Positions 14,501-20,514 of a stretch of 26,501 bases of DNA are shown here, piece by piece (the stretch's first letter is position 1; each line of letters starts with the position of its first letter). The position numbers were made by a program, and so were the translations under genes. Where the stretch lies: contig CAZMCC010000052.1 of assembly GCA_964564695.1 (NCBI GenBank), forward strand, positions 1 through 26,501, in the 5' to 3' direction. The notes beneath the pieces are model-generated. The model worked only from the letters and a program-made list of their open reading frames with translations. It was not told the DNA's origin and made no database searches. This stretch comes from CAZMCC01 sp964564695 (lineage in GTDB: Bacteria > Planctomycetota > Phycisphaerae > Phycisphaerales > UBA1924).

Positions 14501-15939
14501 CTGTGACGAACGTCGAAGGCAAACGCGTGGTCGTGATGGGGCTGGGACGCTTCGGCGGAGGCGTGGGCGTCACGCGCTGGTTGGCCCACCCCCCCCACGA
14601 CGCCGCGAGCGTGCTCGTCACGGATCTTGATCCGGCGGAGAAGCTCACGGAGTCGATCGAAGCGATCCGGCCGCTGATCGAGCGTGGCCTTGTTGAGCTG
14701 CGCCTGGGCGAGCACAACGTCAGCGACTTCACGACGTGCGACCTGGTGATTGCGAATCCGGCGGTGCCGACGCCGTGGGAGAACCGGTTTCTGCGGGCGG
14801 CGGGTGCGGCGGGGATTCCGATTGCGACCGAGATCGGGCTGGTGGTGGAGCGGCTGCCACGCGGGTGTGTCACGGTGGGGATCACGGGGACGGTGGGCAA
14901 GAGCACGACGACGGCGATGATTGCGCACGCGCTGCGGGCGGCGTTGGGTGACGCGCGACGCGTGGTCATGGGCGGGAACATCGGCGGGTCGTTGCTCGAT
15001 GACGTGGAGAGCCTCGATGCGTCGAGCATCGTCGTGCTCGAACTGTCGAGCGCGATGCTGTACTGGATCGGGGAGCAGAAGGTCCGGGGGGGCTGGTCGC
15101 CGAAAGTGGCCGTGTGCACAGGGTTCGCGGCGAACCACGTCGATTGGCACGGGTCGGTGGAGCATTACCTTGCGAGCAAGAGGATCCTGCTTGCACATCA
15201 GGCGCCGGGCGACACGTGCGTGCTCGGGCCGGGGCTGGGCGCGTGGGCGGGCGGCATGCGTGCGAAGGTCGTGAACGTGGAGAGGGCGGAGTTCCCGGCG
15301 GCGCTCATGGCGCCGGGGGCGCACAACCGGCAGAACGCGGCGGTGGCGCTGGCGGCGTGCCGTGCCGCGGCGCCGGAGGCCGATCCCGCGAAGTTCGTGG
15401 CGGCGCTGGCGGGGTTTGAGGGGCTGGCGCACCGGCTCGAGCTGGCGGCGCGGGCGAAGCTCGGCGCCCCCCCCACGGGCGAGATCCGCTGCTACAACGA
15501 CTCCAAGTCGACGACGCCGGAGGCGACGCTCACGGCCGTCGCGGCGGTGCTTGAGATCCCGGGCGTGCGGCGCGCGAACGTGCACCTCATCGCGGGCGGG
15601 TACGACAAGAAGATCGACCTGGGGGCGATCGCGAAGCTGATCGCGGGGGACGAGCCGATCGGCGGGCTGTACACGATCGGGGCGACGGGGCCGGCGCTGG
15701 ACGCGGCGAGCGGCGGACGCGCGATCGCGTGCGGGACGGTGGAAGCCGCGGTGCGCCGGGCGGCGGGGCGGATGCGGGCCGGCGATGTGCTCGTGCTCAG
15801 CCCGGGGTGCGCGTCGTGGGACCAGTTCACGAATTTCGAGGCACGAGGCGACCTGTTCCGGGCGCTCGTGCGGGACGCGACGACGTGGGTTTCGGGGGGG
15901 AGCGCGGCGGGGACGCCGCGCCAGGAGGCGGTGCGATGA
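14497..15939 (+). CDS. murD: UDP-N-acetylmuramoyl-L-alanine--D-glutamate ligase
   Basis: A 480-residue Mur ligase that adds D-glutamate to UDP-MurNAc-L-Ala in the cytoplasm. The N-terminal Rossmann-like domain begins VVVMGLGRFGGGVGV. The ATP-binding loop is GITGTVGKSTTT (about 128-139). The central domain contains ANHVDWHGSVEHYLASK and HNRQNAAVALA. The C-terminal domain shows CYNDSKSTTPEATL, LIAGGYDKKIDL and LSPGCASWDQFTNFEARGDLF, which mark MurD rather than MurC/E/F. Oddities: the usual Asn of GTNGK(S/T) is Val, and the usual SSFQL segment reads SSAML. The GTG start overlaps the aminotransferase stop (GTGA), and the TGA stop overlaps the next ATG, so the three genes form a coupled operon. 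Presence of murD implies peptidoglycan synthesis. Confidence 0.95.
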   Translation: MTVTNVEGKRVVVMGLGRFGGGVGVTRWLAHPPHDAASVLVTDLDPAEKLTESIEAIRPLIERGLVELRLGEHNVSDFTTCDLVIANPAVPTPWENRFLRAAGAAGIPIATEIGLVVERLPRGCVTVGITGTVGKSTTTAMIAHALRAALGDARRVVMGGNIGGSLLDDVESLDASSIVVLELSSAMLYWIGEQKVRGGWSPKVAVCTGFAANHVDWHGSVEHYLASKRILLAHQAPGDTCVLGPGLGAWAGGMRAKVVNVERAEFPAALMAPGAHNRQNAAVALAACRAAAPEADPAKFVAALAGFEGLAHRLELAARAKLGAPPTGEIRCYNDSKSTTPEATLTAVAAVLEIPGVRRANVHLIAGGYDKKIDLGAIAKLIAGDEPIGGLYTIGATGPALDAASGGRAIACGTVEAAVRRAAGRMRAGDVLVLSPGCASWDQFTNFEARGDLFRALVRDATTWVSGGSAAGTPRQEAVR

Positions 15940-16880
15940 GGCTGGAGCCAAACGCGGAACAGCGGAAAAGCGGGAACGCGGAAAATAGAGGCGGGACCAA
16001 GACGCTGTGCGCCGCCGTGGGGCTTGCGGTCGCGATGTTCGCGGGGTGTGCGAACAAGCAGGCGGCCCCGACGCCGCCACCCCCGGAGCCCGCGCCGGTG
16101 GCGCCGCAGCCTGTGGTCACGCCGCAGCCGGAGCCGCCCGCGCCACCGCCGCCCCCGGTGATTACGCCGACGCCGCCAGCTTCGACTCCTCCCCCACCGC
16201 CGCCCCCCCCAACCCCGACGCCCCCCACTCCGACGCCGTCGGCTCCGGCTGTCGGGCTGCGCGAGGTCTTCCCGCTCGTGCGTGTGGACGCCGCGGCGAA
16301 GGTGGTCGAGTTCGACGGGATCGTGCCGCTCGATGCGCACGACGCGGAGACGCCGATGGTGTACCTCGAGCTGGTCGCGTGCACGCCCGACACGCGTGAG
16401 CACGAATCGCTGGTGATGACGCGGGCCGACGCGGCTCATGTGCACGCGGCCCTGCTGCTCATCGGGCTCGAGCCGGGGAAGCCGGGGTCGTGGACATGGG
16501 ACGGGACGCGGGTGAACAGCGTGCCGCCGACGGGGCCGGAGCTCGACGTGCGGCTCGTGACGAAGGACGCGGAGGGGAAGGAGACGGTCGCGACGCCGCA
16601 GTCGTGGATCGTGAGCGCCCGCGACCGGAAGCGTTTCGGGGAGAACGGGGGCGGGTGGCTGTTCGCGGGGTCGATGATGCGGGTGCGTCAGGGGCGCGAG
16701 GTGTATGAGGCTCAGGGCGCGGGGACGCTCATCGGGCTGACCACGTTCGGCAGCGAGACGATCGCGTGGCGCGAGGTCATCAGCCCGGAGGCGTCGATCG
16801 AGGAGCCGCAGTGGATCGCCGACAGCGCGTACGTGCCGGCGATGGGGACGCCGGTGATCGTGCGGATCAGGCCGAAGTAA
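15936..16880 (+). CDS. YdjY-type lipoprotein with proline-rich linker
   Basis: A 314-residue predicted lipoprotein. The signal peptide has a long polar start, then TLCAAVGLAVAMFAGC, where AGC is a plausible lipobox with Cys42 as the lipidated residue. Residues about 48-105 are almost only Pro, Thr, Ala and Val, a likely envelope-spanning linker. The remaining 200 residues resemble the YdjY-type domain (VFPLVRVDAAAKVVEFDGIVP, YLELVACTPDTREHESLVMT, HAALLLIGLEPGKPG, WLFAGSMM), common in planctomycetes and of unknown function. The ATG overlaps the murD stop and has AGGAGG about 7 bases upstream, so expression is coupled to peptidoglycan synthesis. The polar n-region is encoded by an AGCGGAAAAGCGGGAACGCG-like repetitive stretch. 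Confidence 0.88.
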   Translation: MRLEPNAEQRKSGNAENRGGTKTLCAAVGLAVAMFAGCANKQAAPTPPPPEPAPVAPQPVVTPQPEPPAPPPPPVITPTPPASTPPPPPPPPTPTPPTPTPSAPAVGLREVFPLVRVDAAAKVVEFDGIVPLDAHDAETPMVYLELVACTPDTREHESLVMTRADAAHVHAALLLIGLEPGKPGSWTWDGTRVNSVPPTGPELDVRLVTKDAEGKETVATPQSWIVSARDRKRFGENGGGWLFAGSMMRVRQGREVYEAQGAGTLIGLTTFGSETIAWREVISPEASIEEPQWIADSAYVPAMGTPVIVRIRPK

Positions 16881-16917
16881 CGGGAGTCGGGCGCGCGATT
16901 GCGCTCACTGCCCTTGC

Positions 16918-18339
16918 TCACTGGGCGATCTGCAGCTCGATCGCGCGGCGCGAGCCGTCGGACTCGAGGACCTGGAGCGGGATCTTCTTGCCGCTGGTCA
17001 CGCCCTGCGCGGCCAGCGCGATGAGGAAGGCCTCGGGCGACTCGACGTTGACGCCGGCGACGGAGAGGATGACCTGCTCGGGGCGGAAGCCGGCTCGCGC
17101 CGCCGGAGAATTGGTCGCGACCCGCGCGACGATGGCGTGCTCGTCGTCGTCGAGCAGGGCCATGCCGTAGTCGCGGGCGAGAACATCGAGCAGGCGGACC
17201 CACGCGAGGTCGCCGAGGGTGACGTTGAGGTCGTCGATCTTGCCGTCGCGCCACACGCGGATGCTCGCGCGTTCGCCGGGGCGGTTGACGGTGATGCGCT
17301 GGCGGAGGACGCCGATGTTGGAGATCGGCTGGCCGTTGAACGCGAGGACCACGTCGCCGGGCTGCAGGCCGGCGCGGTCGGCGGGCCCGCCGCGGGTAAC
17401 GGCCCGGAGGACGACGCCTTCGCGGTCGAAGCCGAGTTGGCGCTTGACGTTGCTGTTGATGTCCTCGTTGTCGGGGAGGCGGACGCCGAGGTAGCCGCGC
17501 TGCACGGTGCCGGTCGCGATGATGGAGGGGACGACGCTCTCGATGGTGTCGAGGGGGATGGCGAAGCTGATGCCGGAGTTCTGGCCTTCGCTGTTCTGGG
17601 TGCCGCCGCCGCGGGGGGCGGCGGCGGTCGCGATGGCGACGTTCATGCCGACGACGCGGCCCTTGACGTCGATGAGCGGGCCGCCGGAGTTGCCGGGGTT
17701 GACGGCGGCGTCGGTCTGGATGAAGTTGGTGTAGCCCTGGGCGCCGATGATCTCGCGCGGGTCGCGCCCGACTCCGGAGACGATGCCCTCGGACATGCTG
17801 AACTTGAACCCGAAGGGCGAGCCGAAGGCGTACACGCGGTCACCCTGCTCGATGGTCTCGCCGGTGCCGCGTTCGGCGGGGAAGAGGCCGTCCTTCGAGG
17901 CGACGCGGATGACGGCGATATCTGTCTGCGGGTCGACGCCGACGATCTCGGCGGGGACGGCCCGGCCGTCGTAGAACTGCACGACGAGGCTGCCGCCCTG
18001 CTCCACGCCGCGGACGACGTGGGCGTTGGTGATGATGTGCCCATCCTTGTCGAAGACCCATCCCGAGCCGGCGCCGCTGCGCACCATGTTGGGGCGCGGG
18101 CCCATGGTCGTGACGGCGATGTGGACGACCGAGGGCTCGACGGACTGGGCGATGGCGCGGGTGGCCACGTTGATGCGCACGAGGATGTCGTCGTCGGCGA
18201 TGCTCGCCCGGGCGACGCGGACCTGCACGTCGGTGTTGGCGTAGCCGACGCGTCGGACCATTTCGGGGACGAAGATCAGCGTGGCGACGGCGGTAATCAG
18301 GACGACCAGGGCGGGGCCGAACGTCATGAAGCGACGCAT
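16918..18339 (-). CDS. DegP/HtrA-like serine protease with two PDZ domains
   Basis: A 473-residue envelope protease. An N-terminal hydrophobic segment (about 8-25) acts as signal anchor. The trypsin-like domain has the complete triad: His107 (ITNAHVV), Asp140 (TDIAVI) and Ser218 (NPGNSGGPL). Two PDZ domains follow (about 285-375 and 385-470; LGVRLP, GGPADRAGLQPGDVVLAFNGQPI; second copy NSPAARAGFRPEQVILSVAGVNV). Such proteases degrade or refold damaged proteins outside the cytoplasm. The C-terminal two-PDZ layout is like DegP/DegQ, but I cannot choose between degP, degQ and htrA. It lies 87 bp downstream of panB on the same strand and converges with the YdjY-type gene, 37 bp away. GAGGAT lies about 11 bases before the ATG. 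Confidence 0.95.
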   Translation of the reverse strand: MRRFMTFGPALVVLITAVATLIFVPEMVRRVGYANTDVQVRVARASIADDDILVRINVATRAIAQSVEPSVVHIAVTTMGPRPNMVRSGAGSGWVFDKDGHIITNAHVVRGVEQGGSLVVQFYDGRAVPAEIVGVDPQTDIAVIRVASKDGLFPAERGTGETIEQGDRVYAFGSPFGFKFSMSEGIVSGVGRDPREIIGAQGYTNFIQTDAAVNPGNSGGPLIDVKGRVVGMNVAIATAAAPRGGGTQNSEGQNSGISFAIPLDTIESVVPSIIATGTVQRGYLGVRLPDNEDINSNVKRQLGFDREGVVLRAVTRGGPADRAGLQPGDVVLAFNGQPISNIGVLRQRITVNRPGERASIRVWRDGKIDDLNVTLGDLAWVRLLDVLARDYGMALLDDDEHAIVARVATNSPAARAGFRPEQVILSVAGVNVESPEAFLIALAAQGVTSGKKIPLQVLESDGSRRAIELQIAQ

Positions 18340-18426
18340 GCTTTGGGTATCCTCGGTCGGGGAGGGCCGGGGTTGCGCTTGGGGGGGGGTGGGGGGCGCG
18401 CCCGGGGGCTCCTCCGGGGTTCTTGG

Positions 18427-19401
18427 TCAAGGTGCTGGGCGATTTGCAGGAATCGGTGCGGCGCTCGCGCCGGCACGGAACTTCTCGGACTCGCCGGGCC
18501 TCATCGTGTAGGCCTCGCCGCCAACGCGGCGCGCGGCGACGCGCTCGCACCAGGAGCGGGCGGCGCTCTCGATGCTACGGCCGAGGGTCGCGAGCGGTTC
18601 GGCGAAGCGGGGCGGGGCGTCGGTGAGGCCCAGGAGGTCCTGGAGCACGAGCACCTGGCCGTGGCACGCAGGGCCGGCGCCGATGCCGATGACCGGGACA
18701 CTGGTCCGCTCCAAGACGCGCCGGGTGACCTCTTCCGGCACGGCCTCTATGAGCAGCATCCGGCTGCCGGCCCGCTCAAGGGCGACGGCATCCTCGATCA
18801 CCTTGGCGGCGTCGGCGGCGGTGCGCCCGGCGGCGGCGTAAGACCCGGTCAGGCCGACCTGCTGGGGCTTGCTGCCGACGTGGCCGCAGACGGGGATGCC
18901 GGCGCGGGTCATCTTCTCGACGAGCGGGGCGAAGGAGGCGTCGGCCTCGAGCTTGACGATGTCGGCGAGGCCCTCGGTGAGGAATCGCCCAGCGTTGTGC
19001 ATCGCCTCGGCGTCGCTGGCCTGGTAGCTCATGAAGGGCATGTCGCCCATGACGACGCGGTCGGGCCCGCCGCGCTTCACGCCGGCGGTGAGGGCGAGCA
19101 GCACGTCGAGGTTCATGTCGATGGTGCGCGGGAAACCGAGGATCATCTCGGCGGCCGTGTCACCGACGAGCAGGACGTGGACCCCGGCGCGGGCGAGCCA
19201 CCGCGCCGTGGTGAAGTCGTAGCAGGTGAGGCAGGCAAACGGCTCGCCCCCCCCAGACCGCTCGGCCATCTTCGCGAGCGTGGCGAGAGTGACCCGGCCG
19301 GAGGGAGGGGTGGGGTTGGTCGGAGTCGCGTGCGCGCCGTTGGAGGCGGGGGACGTCATCGGGGAAGGATATGACGGCGCACCGGGGCGGGCGTCGTTCA
19401 T
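18427..19401 (-). CDS. panB: 3-methyl-2-oxobutanoate hydroxymethyltransferase (ketopantoate hydroxymethyltransferase)
   Basis: A 324-residue TIM-barrel enzyme that makes ketopantoate in the pantothenate/CoA pathway. PanB motifs are CLTCYDFTTARWLARAGVHVLLVGDTAAEMILGF, VVMGDMPFMSYQ, GIPVCGHVGSKPQQ, and MLLIEAVPEEVTRRV with the presumed catalytic Glu. IGIGAGPACHGQVLVLQDLLGL is also present. The ATG at 19401 overlaps the stop of the upstream cysteine-rich gene (ATGA), favouring it over the internal ATG at 19359; the extra N-terminal residues are Pro/Ala-rich and not conserved in the family. No panC or panD is visible. Confidence 0.96.
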   Translation of the reverse strand: MNDARPGAPSYPSPMTSPASNGAHATPTNPTPPSGRVTLATLAKMAERSGGGEPFACLTCYDFTTARWLARAGVHVLLVGDTAAEMILGFPRTIDMNLDVLLALTAGVKRGGPDRVVMGDMPFMSYQASDAEAMHNAGRFLTEGLADIVKLEADASFAPLVEKMTRAGIPVCGHVGSKPQQVGLTGSYAAAGRTAADAAKVIEDAVALERAGSRMLLIEAVPEEVTRRVLERTSVPVIGIGAGPACHGQVLVLQDLLGLTDAPPRFAEPLATLGRSIESAARSWCERVAARRVGGEAYTMRPGESEKFRAGASAAPIPANRPAP

Positions 19402-19970
19402 GTCGCGCCCGCGTATTTCGCCCTCCTCTTGATAACCTCTCGCGGGAGTTCCGCGTCCGGACGGGCCATGTCCGTCACCACGTAATTGCACACGGCACAT
19501 GCGAGCCCCTGGCGCTGCCGGAACCAGCGGCATTCGTCGCGGATGGGGCACACCGGAAGGGGGTCCGGGGCGACGGGCGGGCCGAACTGGCGTTCGAATT
19601 CGCCCAGGAGCCGGTCGATGAGGCCGCATTCGGTGCCGGCCCATTGAGCGCAGGCCGACTTCATGCAGGGGGAGCTGAAACGGAATCGCTGCTCGGGCGG
19701 ACGCCCCGTGTGTGCCCGCCGGACGAACTCATCGTCGATCTCGACGTGGTCGGCCGCGTAGGCGATGCGCCCGTTGGGAAGGACGATCCCGACGAGCACG
19801 GCCCCCGGCCGGCAGGCGGAGGAGGGGCACGCGGTATGGTCGCCGGGCGCGGGGTCGTGCGTCACGAGAAGAACCAGGGGCGCGGGCGCAGCAGCATCGC
19901 CGCCGATACGGGGGGACGGCACACGCTGTGCGCCCGCGCGGAGTGTCATCACCGTGCCGATGCGGCGCAT
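19398..19970 (-). CDS. Cysteine-rich protein upstream of panB, function unknown
   Basis: A protein of up to 190 residues with nine cysteines, seven of them in the C-terminal half: SSPCMKSACAQWAGTECGLIDRLL and then LPVCPIRDECRWFRQRQGLACAVCNYVVTD. The spacing CxxxxC-x7-C and CPIRDEC...CAVC suggests a metal- or Fe-S-binding fold. I recall similar CPIRxxCRW(F/Y)...C..C segments in uncharacterised bacterial proteins, but name no family. The start is uncertain: ATG 19970 or ATG 19949, neither with a good ribosome-binding site. A 14-bp inverted repeat spans the region. The stop overlaps the panB ATG. The purine-rich AAGAGGAGGG near its end may serve as the panB ribosome-binding site. Confidence 0.75.
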   Translation of the reverse strand: MRRIGTVMTLRAGAQRVPSPRIGGDAAAPAPLVLLVTHDPAPGDHTACPSSACRPGAVLVGIVLPNGRIAYAADHVEIDDEFVRRAHTGRPPEQRFRFSSPCMKSACAQWAGTECGLIDRLLGEFERQFGPPVAPDPLPVCPIRDECRWFRQRQGLACAVCNYVVTDMARPDAELPREVIKRRAKYAGAT

Positions 19971-19990
19971 CGGCGCGGCGCACAGCGTGT
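19921..19990. repeat. 14-bp perfect inverted repeat around the start of the cysteine-rich gene
   Basis: ACACGCTGTGCGCC (19921-19934) is exactly complementary in reverse to GGCGCACAGCGTGT (19977-19990). The 42-base interval contains a further small palindrome GATGC-GGC-GCATC around 19959-19971, which includes the ATG at 19970. It could form a cruciform or an RNA hairpin hiding the start. Confidence 0.7.
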
Positions 19991-20036
19991 CGGTCCGCGC
20001 CGTGGCGGGCCGTCATGCGGTCGTCAGGGAACGGAT

Positions 20037-20288
20037 TCAGAAGCCGCGGACGTCCTCGGCGATCTCCTGGAGCTGCCCGCGGTCGAGGAAGCGGGACAGG
20101 TCGAGGACCATGCCGCCGGGCCAGTCGATGCGCGGGACGAAGGCGACGGTCTCCTTCAGGTCGAGGTCCGCGAGCTGCGCGGCGGCCGCTCCTCCGACGG
20201 CCGCGGCGATGCTCGCCCGCGCTCTGGTGCTGAGCTTGATGGACGGATCGATGTACACCGAGAACGCTCTGTTCGGTCGCTTGGCCAT
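20037..20288 (-). CDS. 83-residue protein, function unknown
   Basis: The ATG at 20288 is preceded by GGAGAG with 9-base spacing, a sound ribosome-binding site. The open frame extends much further upstream over the divergent helicase gene, but that extension is a shadow. The product begins MAKRPNRAFSVYIDPSIKL, has an Ala-rich middle (SIAAAVGGAAAAQLADLDL), and ends in a charged helical tail (SRFLDRGQLQEIAEDVRGF). No signal peptide, membrane helix or known motif is seen. It is the first gene after a sigma70-like promoter and lies 66 bp ahead of the cysteine-rich gene and panB, so the three may be one transcript. Confidence 0.72.
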   Translation of the reverse strand: MAKRPNRAFSVYIDPSIKLSTRARASIAAAVGGAAAAQLADLDLKETVAFVPRIDWPGGMVLDLSRFLDRGQLQEIAEDVRGF

Positions 20289-20321
20289 GATCTGACTCTC
20301 CAGATCCCCGAATCGGGGGCG

Positions 20322-20346
20322 GCGCGTCGACGCATGCGTGACGCGC
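20322..20346. promoter_or_regulatory. 25-bp dyad between promoter and start of the 83-residue gene (possible operator)
   Basis: GCGCGTC (20322-20328) and GACGCGC (20340-20346) are exact inverted partners, and the interior ACGCATGCGT is itself a perfect 10-bp palindrome; one base (20329) breaks full symmetry. It lies just downstream of the predicted -10, where a repressor could bind or an RNA hairpin could form. A smaller hairpin CCCCGAATCGGGG (about 20307-20319) lies closer to the ATG. Confidence 0.5.
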
Positions 20347-20361
20347 GAGGGGATTCGGCGC

Positions 20362-20390
20362 ACGCTACCGGCGACGAAATGTTGTGTCAA
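20362..20390 (-). promoter_or_regulatory. Sigma70-like promoter for the 83-residue gene / cysteine-rich gene / panB
   Basis: On the minus strand, a consensus -35 TTGACA (20385-20390) is followed after exactly 17 bases by TAGCGT (20362-20367) as a weak -10. It lies 74 bases before the ATG of the first gene, in the most AT-rich part of an otherwise GC-rich region. The -35 match is perfect and the -10 is poor. Confidence 0.5.
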
Positions 20391-20403
20391 TATTGCGTCG
20401 CGC

Positions 20404-20412
20404 TGTGGATAA
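20404..20412 (-). promoter_or_regulatory. Single perfect DnaA box (TTATCCACA)
   Basis: TGTGGATAA on the plus strand is the reverse complement of the consensus DnaA box TTATCCACA. It lies in the divergent region between the helicase gene and the minus-strand small gene, 14 bases from the predicted -35. It is alone, so it is more likely a regulatory site or chance match than an origin. Confidence 0.4.
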
Positions 20413-20514
20413 GTTTTCAACCTACGAACAAAACGCATGTGGCGGCGTTGGCAGCTTGCGGGGGCGTCTTGGGCCCTCGGCGCATCCCGCGCTCGGGTGG
20501 GTACGCTTGGCGCG

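Noticed and set aside
13924..16080. Open minus-strand frame of 718 codons opposite the aminotransferase gene and murD
   Set aside because: No ribosome-binding site, biased composition, and fully opposite well-supported genes.
17137..19374. Open plus-strand frame of 745 codons opposite the HtrA-like protease gene and panB
   Set aside because: Gly/Asp/Val/Ala-rich antisense shadow with no recognisable domain.
20289..20514. Replication origin, because of the DnaA box and AT-rich patch
   Set aside because: Only one box is visible, and dnaA, dnaN and gyrase genes are absent from the window.
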